Positions 1 through 11,900 of a stretch of DNA of 64,000 nt are shown here, one piece after another. Each line of letters starts with the position of its first letter. Positions within the stretch are counted from its first letter, which is position 1. Both the position numbers and the translations under genes were made by a program. The DNA is from Ananas comosus (taxonomy: Eukaryota; Streptophyta; Magnoliopsida; Poales; Bromeliaceae): NCBI RefSeq assembly GCF_001540865.1, contig NC_033623.1:7709610-7773609 (forward strand), read 5' to 3'. The notes beneath the pieces were generated by a model, which made no database searches, had not been told where the DNA came from, and saw only the letters and a program-made list of their open reading frames with translations.

Positions 1-479
1 GGAGTCCCGTAATAAAACTCCAACATCCAATCAATGTAATACTCATCTCTCCATGTCGCAAATGGAAACTCTTGTCTCCCGCGCCACCTCAGACTAATGC
101 CCAGTAATAAATGAACCGATCGAGCTGTAGCGGCGCAAATCGTGAAAACGCTAATAAAATCCTGCTGCGCAATAAGTCCAACACCGCAGATGCTCGCACT
201 GGCCAATCTGCTTCAACTTTGCGCACATACTTCCGTATTGAACAGGAGAATATCCCTGCATCGATTGTGAATTGCCAGCACGGTAAATTAGTACATAAGT
301 TAAAGAAGATTCTAGTAAATTTGAAAATGTTTTTAAAAATTTACCTCCCCTCTTGATCAAAGTAATCTATGTCGTGGCTGGCTCAGTCAGCACGGATGTA
401 TGCAATAGGTCCGGTCGTCATGATCGTCCATCTGAATATTGGCACAAAAAAAAAACATTAATTAGATACAATATGATTG
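1..479. other. No gene seen; flank of degenerate MULE
   Basis: No convincing coding signal. Only short ORFs without recognisable domains occur. It lies beyond the C-terminal end of the minus-strand Mutator-like pseudogene and may be its 3' part, but no terminal inverted repeat is visible. Confidence 0.3.
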
Positions 480-3400
480 TAAAATGTGCGTAAGTAAAAA
501 GATTAAGAGTTATAGTGTCCATATTAATAGGAAAACCTATCGACGGACGTCCTCTCGATTTCTTCTTTGCCTGATTTCAGGACAACTGCTTTATAATGTC
601 CAAGCTGTACACATACTACAGCTGCCCTCCCTATTCCCCACTGGCTTCCGTCATAACACTTACGGTATACGGTTATCAGCTAGGTCGTCCTTTTTTCTTC
701 TCCCGCGTGTGGCAACTATAGCGGAATCATATGGATGTGATCCAATAACACGATCGGGTACGCCGGTAGAAATTGGCGCGTTCATAAGGCCTTACATATG
801 ATCGACAGATATATCAGGAGAATATTAAGCCATAATAATCTATTTCAATGTGTGATGACATACCAACATTGAGCAAAATGGTGAACCAAGAGGATTCCTG
901 TGAGTTTCCAAACACAAACGATGAAATCATGTAGAACTGCTTTCCATTGATAGTCACTTGGTATTGATCTCTCGCCAAAGTAATGTTGAACATATGAAAT
1001 GCAAATCGTTGAACGGCATATCCCTCGGCACTTTCGATCCGGCTATTGATGGTTTTTTTCAACGTCGTGCAAACTGCGGAGCATTGCAGCGCCTTTCTGT
1101 CCGAATGTTTTAGAAAAAATTCAACATACTCGATGAAATGTTGGCCATCAAAAAAGCTTGTAATTGGTAAGCCGCTGCGAACTTCCCCTCAACACCCTAT
1201 TTTAAACGTTCGATCGAGTTAGTTTCATATACCAAATTGTCGACCACCATCAAAAGCTTCTAGCCCATATGTCCTTATCGTTCATGAGATGTCAACCCAA
1301 CGCCAAGCTTCGTTCATCCATAGCCTTCAATCTTCCTTTTAATGCGTAATATTGCGTTTTCTGAAGCACTCCCAATTCGATAAAAATTTAAGTAAGTGTT
1401 TCCTTTGAAATGAAATATTCATATTGGCCTTCATATTCGCGCAAACACCAATCGATGAGCATGACCTTCAGACTGGTGGGAATACAACGTGCAGACCGAC
1501 GGTTCGCTAGGCCTTTAAACATCTGAAATAGTGTAATAACTCGAGATCTTGTTAATCATACCTTTCTTAGGCAACTTAAAAACTCACTCCACAACTCGAG
1601 CATTCCACACCCTCCACCAAATTGCGAAACCTAGCGGAAATAAACCACCATTTCCATCGACACTGTGGCAATTAATGCGTGCCTCCGTATTTCCCATACA
1701 GATGAGTAAGCATAAGATAACTAAGTAATGGCCGTCAATACTCCAACATGATCGCACGTCCAAAAGCCCAAAGGCTCGTGAAAAACCATTCTCGTTATTG
1801 CTCCACACTTAACTATTACTATCAATCTTTGTAATAGTGTCCTGGATTTGTTGATTTGCCAACATAGAAGAAGGGTATCGAGGAAGGCTCTGGAAGATTG
1901 ATTTGCTCCCAACTACCGTATATAATTTTAGTGCCTTATATCTGTGCCGCCAAGCTTAACTATATGATATGCTATGTGTAACGTCGCTCTGAACTCAGAG
2001 CTTTGAATGTCATTGACCTATTGTAAGCGCTTGCCCTTAGTGTCAGGTAGTTATAAATGTTGCCATATGAAAGATGTGTACAGATTTCGATGTCTTGTAT
2101 TTGAAAATTGGAACCAAACAAGTGTGCAGACGCTTTATCAATCTTTATTGTTAAAAATGAACTACCTTTTGGTTGAGGAGCATGTATCTCCAGGCGATAG
2201 AATCGACACCACATTCGCACAGTAATATCTAGTTGTATTTGACTTAAAAACTTTAAGCTCGCACATTATGTGCAATGTGCCAAGGCGTTGCCAAGGCCCT
2301 ACTAGCTAGGATGATTTATGAAAAGGCGATTAGCCACTGCGTCATCACTTGGAAGCGGACCCTGATCAAGTATTTTTGTTCACTATATGCATAACAACGC
2401 TTTTGATTAATTAATGTATTACCGCAGGTAAACCGTTGTGCGTTGATCGTCAAATTCAACGAGATTCAACCGGTGTCCGGTACATCTTCTGTTGTTGGCC
2501 ATTGGATGTTTCAATCCAATTCAACAGCCTTACATCTCGTAATGGCGCGGATGACAGAGGGCATTCAAGCCCCCCGCCACATCAATGATCGAGATCCAAA
2601 AGAAACACGCCCAACAAAACTCCTCGTCATCACTAAATCAGCACTCAATTCGCCTTGATCCTCTTCATCAGTTCACTAACATACTCCTCATCAACTTCTA
2701 CTTACGGTCCAATAGATCAGTTGTAGTCACTCCCGATTGGTCCATTCACGATGAGTACATAATAATTTCTTTTGATAAGGAGGGATAGTATTTCTTACTG
2801 GCCAAGCCGATCATTTGAGAATACTAGATGTGTCCTGGACCTTCATCTACATAAGGAGAGTTAGTATTTCTTACTTCCCAAGCCGGCCATTCATGAACAC
2901 TAGATGATTCTGGACTCTTCATCTACATAGGGAGGGCTAGTATTTCTTTCTTCCTAAGCCGCCATTCATGAACACTAGATGATCCTGGACCTTCATCTAC
3001 ATAGAGAGAGCTAGTATTTCTTTCTTCCCAAGCGGCCATTGATGAACACTACATGAGGACTTCATTTTGATAAGGAGGGATAGTGGTCTTGACTTCCCAA
3101 TCCGTCCATTCGTGAACATAAGATGATGGTCGTGGACTTTGATAAGGAGGACAGTAGACCTGTAGAGATATATAATGATTATTATTCACATTGATTTTTT
3201 ACGTAACTAATTATACAATCACCTACCACTCATTTTGATAACCACAGAGACGGATCCATACAGCAGATGCAATGCTGCATAACTGGCTGAGATGGAACTG
3301 CAAACTCTCCTGAAAACACTTACAAGACAAAGTATTAATTTCGCGCGCACCTAAACTATTGAGAAATCACGAAAAAGATTATAAAGTCATTACTTTATAC

Positions 3401-3671
3401 TTGATGTACGACCTCGTTCGCGATTGACGTAATTTCTTTGATCATTGCGGGTACGACACATTTCCGTTTGATAACGGCTATTTGGACGGTCGTGTGCCGT
3501 CGACCCATCTTTCTCCACGTATAATTTTATACATCCATGGAACGGAAATATACTCGTCACGCCAGATAGTGTATTGTTATTTGATACGTTAACAAATTTC
3601 CATTCGCCTCCCATTAAACATTTCACCGTGATGCGTAGACGGTCTGTCCACTCGATCATAATTAGTAACAT
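480..3671 (-). pseudogene. Degenerate Mutator-like (MULE, MURA-type) transposase
   Basis: Read on the minus strand through several frameshifts and stops, the region follows a plant MULE transposase in order. A possible N-terminal module lies at 3390-3671 (contains GGEWKFVNV). Around 2125 there is an HTC motif, and at about 1980-1900 the text resembles SYSKAWRHRYKALK followed by IYGSWEQ, the usual block before the catalytic core. At 1720-1630 come fragments like THLYGKYGG and DGNGGLFPLGFAI, the DDE-domain core. A HRWCLR-like block follows near 1440-1480. A degenerate SWIM/zinc-finger part lies near 1060-820, and a basic RGRRKK tail with a decayed zinc knuckle at about 710-580. No frame is open across the core, so the copy is dead. 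The family assignment rests on motif order; the exact ends are unknown. Confidence 0.72.
2775..3160. repeat. Minisatellite of about 75 bp, ~5 units
   Basis: Imperfect tandem units containing TAGTATTTCTTAC, CCAAGCC, CATTCATGAACACTAGATGA and CTTCATCTACATA. Measured spacings are 76 and 74 bp. It sits inside the region corresponding to the N-terminal half of the MULE pseudogene. The period is not a multiple of three, so it is not a coding repeat now. Confidence 0.8.
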
Positions 3672-4030
3672 TGTATATTTCCATCTCCTAATCCCGAAAT
3701 GAGATATTGCGTCGGACGCAAACCAATTCTTTACGGCACCAATATATCGTGGTCATTATTGTTTCGACAAATTTTCCGTCCAATAGATATAGAAAGGAAC
3801 AAGTCGCCAGATATAGAGTTCTAAAGTTATATATTAACATGTAAAAATATTAAACTCAAGACATATCACATTTCTAACATACAACAAAAGAGAGGGTAAA
3901 AGATGGTATTACCATTGTACAAGCACGGTCGGCGGCGCGACTACTTTGCCAATTAAGAACGCAGGAATAACCTGTGACAAAGAGACAGAGAACAATCAGT
4001 GAAAGAGGGGGGTGGGGGGTGCAGAGAGTT
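3672..4030. other. No gene or repeat recognised
   Basis: Moderately AT-rich sequence between the MULE N-terminal module and the G-rich palindrome array. It may hold the MULE 5' end, but no TIR could be paired. Confidence 0.3.
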
Positions 4031-4055
4031 GGGTAGGGGGAGGGTAGTGGAAAGG

Positions 4056-4530
4056 CTTCTCACTGTGAGAAGCTACAGAGTCTTGGGGGTGGGGGCTTCT
4101 CACTGTGGAAGCTCACATGGCTTCTCACAGTGAGAAGCCATGTGAGAGTGCTTGGGTGGGGGGGGGATTCTCACTGTGAGAGCCTCAAACCCCCGTGCTC
4201 ACAGTGGCTTCTCACTGTGAGAAGCCCTCCCGCACCTCACAGTGAGAAACCTCACAAGTGCTTCTCACTGTGGAAAGAGTGCTGAGTGGGGGGGAGGGAT
4301 TCTCACAGTGAGAAGCTCTGCTTGAGGCTTCTCACTGTGAGACCAATGTGAAGGGGGGGTAGAGCCCCGCCGCCCGCCCCCCCGCACAGTGAACGCACCC
4401 CCCAGCACTCTCACAACACTGTGAAGGGGGGTGGACTTCTCACTGTAAGAAGCCTATTCTCACTGTGAGAAGCCTTACAGAGGCGGGGGGGTGGTGTGGG
4501 TGGGGTGGGGCTTCTCACTGTGAGAAACCT
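4056..4530. repeat. Array of short perfect hairpins separated by G-runs
   Basis: About twelve copies of a near-perfect inverted repeat, best form GGCTTCTCAC-T-GTGAGAAGCC (10-nt arms, 1-nt centre), some with A at the centre or one arm shortened. Spacing is irregular. Between them are G-rich tracts such as GGGGGGGTGG and GGGTGGGGTGGGG. No coding potential is evident. Confidence 0.85.
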
Positions 4531-4577
4531 CACAGCGGCGGGTGAGGGCGACGTCGCGGCGGGCGCGGTGTGGGCCC

Positions 4578-4581
4578 AAGC

Positions 4582-4622
<41 letters not shown>

Positions 4623-4770
4623 CTTCTAGGGCTAGGGCTAGGGAGAACGAGGAATGAAGCTACCTTGGGCAATAAAGGGCGACGGCGATCGGCTAGAGAG
4701 GAGAGAGAGAAGAGGAAGAGAGCGAGAGAGAGAGAGGAGATCGAAGAGAGAGAGAGATCGAGACAGAGTT
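4578..4770. repeat. GA-rich simple sequence
   Basis: Two (GA)n blocks, around 4578-4622 and 4696-4766, separated by a short unique stretch with three CTAGGG units. Purines are strongly biased to the + strand. ORFs here (for example 4475-4978 minus) are products of low complexity. Confidence 0.85.
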
Positions 4771-4796
4771 CGGGGGGGGGGGGGGGGGGAAGTGTA

Positions 4797-5190
4797 TTCA
4801 AAGAGAACACGGTGAATGGTTCACCGTGTCTAGAGTGTTTGCTGTGGACACGGTGAACCAATTCACCGTGTCCAATAGATATTGCATTTAGACAGAGAGA
4901 TCGAGACAGAGTTCGCGGAGGGGAGGGGGGGGAGGTATTCAAAGAGAACACGGTGAACCAATCACCGTGTCTAGACACGGTGAATGGTTCACTGTGTCCA
5001 ATAGAAATACCATACCCTTAGCCATTTTTGTTGGTGCGATATTTCTATCGAACACGGTGAACCAATTACCGTGTCTAGACACGGTGATTGGTTCACCGTG
5101 TTCAATAGAAATACCGACCGCCGCATTCCTATTGAACACGGTGATTTGTTCACCGTGTTTAGACACGATGAACCAATCACCGTGTTCAAC
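4797..5190. repeat. Second palindrome family, ACACGGTGAA...TTCACCGTGT
   Basis: Repeated inverted repeats with arms ACACGGTGAA / TTCACCGTGT around a 2-4 nt centre. They are arranged in back-to-back pairs joined by TCTAGA, giving larger palindromes. Flanking text such as TTCAATAGAAATACC recurs. The short ORFs in both directions across it arise from the symmetry and are not genes. The same motif recurs at 46596-46624. Confidence 0.85.
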
Positions 5191-5194
5191 TTAA

Positions 5195-5345
5195 ATAGCT
5201 GGCCTAGCCATGCCCGCGTGGCACTGACGTGGCGCTGGCGTGGCAGGGCCAGGGCTATTTTTGCAAATAAATTTTGGACAGGGCTATTTTTGCAAATAAA
5301 ATTTGTTAGGGGGCTATTTGCAAAAAAAGCCCAAATTTTATATTA
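5195..5345. repeat. Mobile-element edge with repeated GGGCTATTTTTGCAAATAAA
   Basis: Contains TGGCACTGACGTGGCGCTGGCGTGGCA followed by two near copies of GGGCTATTTTTGCAAATAA and a third, GGGCTATTTGCAAA. A similarly organised but divergent edge lies at 46480-46640, again next to a CGGTGAA palindrome. This suggests that 4.0-5.35 kb is one non-autonomous element, with a left end not identified. Confidence 0.45.
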
Positions 5346-5906
5346 CTGCTACGTTGTTAATAGTACATATATAGAGACCTAGCAACCAAAGTCACCAAAT
5401 TTAATTTAAAGGGCTCTTTTTTTTTTCCTTTTTCTTTCTTTAAGTGTAAGATGGATAACTTCTTGTGAAATTTTTTAGTATAAAAGCAAAAATATGCAAT
5501 GTAAATCTTCATTTCAAACAATCACATTTCAATTACAAGTTTAGTGCCCTCGATCGTTATGACAATGGCAAAAGCGACTCGATAGTTCGAGACCATTTGA
5601 TGGGGCCACTTACTATAGCTCTAGTACCATTATACACTAAAACTCTTTGTGCACCGCATTTATATACCTTGATCGGACAAAACAAGCCCTAAACGCGCGA
5701 AACCAATTACTAACCCTTTTTCGATCATGTGTTCCATGTTTCCTAGCTAAACTTACAGTCCATTTTCATGTGTTCTTTTCTCAAGGAAAAATAAGAAGAA
5801 ATAGCTAGATGAGGAATTTTGTGTTCTTTAATGCTTTCCTATTGCAAATATAGCTCCAATACTATTGTATATATAAAGTAAAATCAATCGCTAACTATAT
5901 TAAGTG

Positions 5907-5954
<48 letters not shown>

Positions 5955-5958
5955 GCAG
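5346..5958 (+). other. Sequence before NPF exon 2; no exon 1 seen; (TA)n at the acceptor
   Basis: AT-rich sequence without an ORF resembling the short NPF first exon. A (TA)n run of about 40 bp (5909-5951) abuts TTGTGCAG, the splice acceptor of the first recognisable coding exon, so a normal polypyrimidine tract is absent. Confidence 0.6.
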
Positions 5959-8900
5959 TGTATGAAGTGTTTGAGAGGATGGCATATTATGGGATCTCAT
6001 CAAACTTGGTGTTGTATTTAACCACTAAATTACACCAAGGCACGGTCTCATCAGCTAATAATGTGACTAATTGGGTTGGAACCATTTGGATGACTCCGAT
6101 TATTGGTGCCTATGTCGCGGATGCGCATCTCGGCCGTTACCGCACATTCATTATCGCATCCGTTATTTATCTCTTGGTACGTTTAATTTACATATATCCG
6201 CATCAGAATTTTTACTTATTTATTTACTTATTTTTAAGCAAATGCATCTCTTTTTAGATTTTAATATGCATGAACAAAGTCGGGCAGTGTGAAAAAGATG
6301 AGAATTTCCTGCTAACAGTATATGAATGTTGTTTTAAACATGTTTAGAGCTTAACGGAAACTCTAAAGCGAATTCGAGCTCCATTCTCACATTAACATAA
6401 ACATCGTAGCATCGTGCATAGAAAATTCATACTTCCCTAACTCTTTTATGCTTGTTCTTGTACAAGAAAAGTGATGTCTACATATCTATATTACTACGGA
6501 CAGAATAAATTTATTGAATCAGATCCAATCTAATCAGTTTATATAAACTGTGATCAAAATTTTCAAGCTTGTGAGCAATTTCACGAGTGTATAAAAAAGA
6601 ATAGTTATTTCGGAGTCCTTATTGTTGCACTGACCAAGAAATTAAGACGAAAATGAATATATGCTTGTGCATGCAAGCTATCTCACATATATATATATAA
6701 ACAATTCCCAAGTAGCATATATACAAGTGCATCAATTAATGAGTAAATGCGACATATATATATATATATATATATATAGAATACCCTTAATTTGTACAGT
6801 ACTGTATCTAGGAAGGGGTGTAGGATGATTTGACCATTCATCAAATTATTTTATTTTTGCAAAGGGAGGCACGGCCATGGCACCCAATTCAAAGGTCCGA
6901 CTTGGTAAGAAACCAAAACTTATCAGGCGAATCATTTTCATAAGTAAAAAAAAAAAAAGAAAAAAAAATCCTTTTACGCAAACAAATTAGATAATGCTAC
7001 TAGCTAGTATCGAAGTGAGCTAGCTAGTTGTATGTCCGAATGGCCTATCGGAGATTTTTTTTTTTTTTTTTTGAGAAAAAAGTAGCACATTAATTATTTG
7101 TTTCATTCATTAAAAATATAAATTAAATAATATTGGTGAGGTAAAAAGACCTCGGTAGAAGCGAAAAGAAAAATAAACACTAGGAAAGTTGCCTCTTAGT
7201 TACCATCGTATGGTCTGCGTAATCATTTCTAAAAATAGTATTATTCCTTAAATTTCGGATGATTCACTAGCAGGCTATCAAGCTGGTCAATCTTATTCGA
7301 ATAGGCTATGATCTGTTTCTTAACATCCACCTATCCCACATGCTTCTCATGTCGCCCCTCAAATTAATTCCTAGACTGAACCCCTTCTAGGGCCTATCGG
7401 AGAATATTCATGATCATCTCATCTTTTCGTTGAACAGCGATATTTGACGAATATGCCAAGAATTCTCTAAGCATCAAGATTGGTGAAAAATTGCCATCCA
7501 TAAATATCTTGTATGTGATTTAGACATCAACTTTCCAACCGTAAACCAGCTGCTACATCAGAAATTAAATTTGGCCCATAAACCCTCCAAATCATTTTGT
7601 TGTTACGAATTAGATGTCCTCTCATTAATTTGTTACTCAATCCATCTAAATCACTTACCAACCCTTGCCTAGACTCTTCTCCTAGCTAGCTATCACCTCT
7701 CTTTCTCACTTCCTCCAGACTTTTTGCTGTACATCCATCATCTCCCGGTTTGTTGCTCAAACCAATAGGTGTTTTGTTTTTTTCGTCTTATTATCTCCCA
7801 CTTAGTCTTTCTCCTTTTTTGACTCTTTCTGTATGGTGGCGCCGAGTTTGACCCTTAGTTTGTTTGCAACTTGCATGTGGACCCTTGTCGCCGAAAAAAT
7901 CTTTATTATAACAATTATAATAATATATATATATATAATAGAATTAGGTTATTATACTATTAATAGTATCAAATTTTATTTTATTTTTTTGAGAGATAGG
8001 TAGCACGCTACCCGTTTCGTTTATTTCATTTAGATATAAACTTAGCTGGAAAAATGTGAATTAATTAGGATTCGAACTTGGGTCTCGACTACTAACCACC
8101 AAGTCTTTTGCCACTTGCTCTAGGAACGGTCAGTATTAATAGTATCAAATATTAATAATATCAAATATTTGGTGCTATGTATTAGGTTTTCAGCTCTTAA
8201 GGGCATGTTTGGTTCGGTCGAAAGTGAAGTATCGAAAGTGGCATTTTTAAAAAGTTACGTCTTATAGATTGTTTGGCTTGCAAAAATGAATATGAAAGTC
8301 ACCTTACGAAAGTGGACTGATAAAATGAGTTATACCTAAATCTCACTTTTATGACTTCAGCTCAAAATATTCAAAAGTCCCCGAAAGTGGAGAGCTTAGT
8401 TAAGAGATTACATTTGGTCTTAACTTTAATATTTAAATTTATTTATTTTTAAAGTTGAATTTCACTTTAAATTTGAATGAAATTTATGATCAAATTTTGA
8501 ATTTTATTTGTAAATTAAAATTCAACATAAAATTTTAGATTCAAATTTGTGACTTTATACTTAAATTTAAAATTTAAAATTTTATTTTTATTTAAATTTG
8601 AATTCTATAATTTAAATTTAAATTTAAATCTAAATTTTAATTTTAAATTTTAAATTTTAATTAAATTATTTTTAGTTAAGAACTTCAATTTGAAATTTGA
8701 AATCAAAATGTTCCAACTATAAATTCAAATTATTGACTGAAATTTGAATTTAAAATTTAAATTTTCAAGTTCAACTTCAAATTTAAATTTGCTATCTACA
8801 TTTAATTTCAATAATTAGTTTCAGTTTGAATTTGAATTCAAATTATCAATACAAATGTTCAATTCGAATTATGATTTAAACTAAAATTTTAATTTTAATT

Positions 8901-11900
8901 TAAATATTGATTTAAATTGTGAATTTATATTTGAATTCAAAATTTAAGATCAAAGAGTAAATTAATATATGATTTAATTAAAATTATAAATTCAAATTTG
9001 AATAAATGTTCTAATTTTTGTGTTGAACTTTTATTTTAAAATTTAATTTCAGTTAAGTTATAATTTAAATTATAAATTCAAATTGTAAATTAAATTTATG
9101 CCTTAAATTTTAATTATAAATTCAACTTAGATTTAAGTTTAAATTTAAATTTTAAAATATAATATTGAATTCTAATAGAAATTAAATTTAAAATTTTAAT
9201 TTAAATTGTGAGTATAAGTCGTTTGTTTATATTTTCACCTCTTTATATATATTTTAATAATCAAAATTACAAAATTACAATTTTAATATTTTTACTTTGT
9301 AGCCAACTAAACAATCGAACTGAAAAGTCACTTTTGTAAAAGTTATTTTTATAAAAGTGATTTTTTTCACTTCACCTACTTTTGAGCAACCAAACATGCC
9401 CTAAATGAAAGGATGTCCAGTTAGAATCATAGTAGTTTTTTAGAATTGAGTGAGTGGTTGGTTGAATAGGATGATTTAATGAGTGAGAATAGTTAAAAGG
9501 GTAAATCTAACGGCGAAAAACTCAATAACATCAAGCGCTTGATACTATTAATATTATAGTAACCAGACTTTATTATATAATATTAATCTAAACTAATTAT
9601 ACTGTGTCATATAAGATAGCAAAGAATCTAATTAATACTAATATGATTAGTCCATATTAGAATAGTATCTTAGAAAAATTTTGTTCTTGTATTTATGTGC
9701 AACACGAGAATATCTCAGTAAATCGAGCCTGATAAGATTCGACTTGATGGAACCCAATCCCTCTAAGTTGTTTTTTAATGGGTCGGCCAGGTTCGACTTG
9801 CGCCCTGTTTTGCCTAGTTTTCTAGAAGTGATTTTGGGCTTACAAAACTTTTGGGCTCTTTAAAGCGTTTGACAATGCGAGCTAAAAAATCTGATTTTAC
9901 GTTTCAAAATCAGAAAAATGATTTTGAACACTCCAGAATAAGAAGCAGAAAAAACTGATTCTTGAAATCTGATTTTGATTTACAACTCAAACTTTAAATT
10001 TTTATTTTAATTCTAAATTCAATATTTAAATTTAAATTTAATTCTATTTTTTAAATTTTAAATTCATATTTAAATTTTTAAATTTTAACTTTTCAAATCT
10101 AAAATTTAAAATTTATATTTTAAACTTTAAATTTTAAATTCTAATTTTAAAGTTCAAATCTCAAATTTTAGATTTTAAAATTTTAAATTTAAATTTTAAA
10201 TTTTAATTTAAAATTTAAGATAAAATTTAAAATTTAACATTTTAGATTTTAAAATTTAAATTTAAAATTTTAAAATTTAAAAATTAAAGTTACAAGTTTT
10301 AGTCTTCAAATTATAAATTCAAATTTTTAAAATTAAAATTTTAACGTTTACATTTTAATTTTCAAAATTAATTTTAATTTTAAATTTTATTTTAAATTTT
10401 AGATTTTAGATTTTAAATTTCAGATTTTAAATTTTAAATTGTAAATCTTCAATTTAAAATTTAAAATTTAAAATTTAAAATTTAAAATTTAAAATTTAAA
10501 ATTTAAAATTTAAAATTTAAAATTTAAAATTTATATTATGAAATTTTAAATTTAAATTTAGATTTGAAAATTCAATTTTTAAATTTTAAATTTTAGAATT
10601 TTGGAATTATTTTTTAAATTAAAATATAAAATTTAAAATTTTATATAATTTTGAAATTTAAAAATTTTAATTTTAATTCAAATTTAAATTTAGACTTTAA
10701 ATTATTTTAAAATAAAATTTAATAAAAATACTAATTTATGCAAACATTAAAAATCTATATAAATTGATCATGAGTGTTTCATTTGTTTGGTCAATTAGGC
10801 TCTGCTGGAGAATTTTCGTAAGCGACCGAGCACGACTAGCTAGGCTTGGCCCACCAAATTTAGACTTGGCTAGAGCTAAAAATTAGGTCCGAATACATAC
10901 AAGGGGGGGAAAAAACGTTGAAAATTAACCAAAAAGATAAACTAATTAAGTAAAGGTTGGGAATTAGTAATGATCTTAAACTCCGAGCAGGTCGATTGAA
11001 ACCCAAAAAAATGTAATTAATGAAACAAAAGCTGATATATTTTTTCTTTTTCACGTACCCTCAAACAGGGAATGATACTAATAACACTCTCAGTCTCCCT
11101 CCCCTCACTCAAACCCCCACCATGCAATCCCCACACCACCACGGCCGCCGCCGCTGGCCCCACAGCATGCAGCACAAAGGCCTCCTCTCTGCAGCTCGGC
11201 GTCTTCTTTGCGGCGCTTTACATCCTGGCAGTCGGCACGGGCGGCACAAAGCCAAACATCTCGACGATCGGGGCGGACCAGTTCGACGAGTTCGACCCGA
11301 GAGAGAAAGCCCACAAGCTCTCCTTCTTCAACTGGTGGATGTTCAGCATCTTCATCGGGACGCTCTTCGCCAACACCGTGCTCGTTTACATCCAGGTAAG
11401 CGCGCGCGTAAGTTAATTGTTACAGTTTGTGCAGGATTCGATAAGTTCAATTCTTTAACGGCGCATCCTTATATATATATATATATATGAAAAGCAAGAT
11501 TAAGTTCCGGCAGAAAAAAAATTTGCAATCAAAATTTTCTTCTCCCCACGTACGGCTGCAGGACAATGTAGGGTGGAGCCTGGGGTACGCCCTGCCGACG
11601 GCGGGGCTGGCAGTGTCGGTGGCGATCTTCGTGGCAGGCACGCCCTTCTACCGCCACAAGCTGCCTGCCGGCAGCCCCTTCACCAGGATGGCCAGAGTCC
11701 TCGTCGCGGCCGCCCGCAAGTGGCGGGTCCCGCTGCCCACCCATCCCGACGACCTCCACGACCCGGACCTGCAGGACTACGCTAATAAGAACCGCAAGTT
11801 CCGCCGCATCCGCCCCACTCCCGCCCTCAGGTTTTGAACTTTAATTCATTCAATCATTCCCCACTGTCTTTAATTTTCTCTTTTTTTTTCTTCTTTTTTT

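Larger units (their letters stand above)
6177..11068 (+). other. Intron 2 of NPF copy 1 (4.9 kb), repeat-filled
   Basis: GT at 6177, AG at 11067-11068. The corresponding intron in copy 2 is 2.2 kb. The expansion is due to a retroposon, a SINE, a 1.2-kb TIR element and a second AT-rich block. The stretches 6180-7040, 7404-7957 and 9405-9860 show only AT-rich text and (TA)n runs (e.g. 6752-6778). No further feature was recognised there. Confidence 0.85.

Noticed and set aside
4624..4645. CTAGGGCTAGGGCTAGGG as interstitial telomere repeat
   Set aside because: Only three units and not the plant TTTAGGG unit; sits in a low-complexity tract.
4475..5382. ORFs of up to 167 aa across the palindrome and GA region
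   Set aside because: Open only because of palindromic and dinucleotide repeats; present on both strands with repeated SPCLDTV-like text.
5904..5958. ATG upstream of the TA repeat as start of NPF copy 1
   Set aside because: It would encode a Tyr-Ile repeat from the (TA)n tract; the conserved N-terminus and splice acceptor at 5957-5958 argue that this is intron.
7984..8133. tRNA gene suggested by A- and B-box motifs
   Set aside because: No cloverleaf can be closed; the poly(A)-type tail and 17-bp target duplication identify a SINE.
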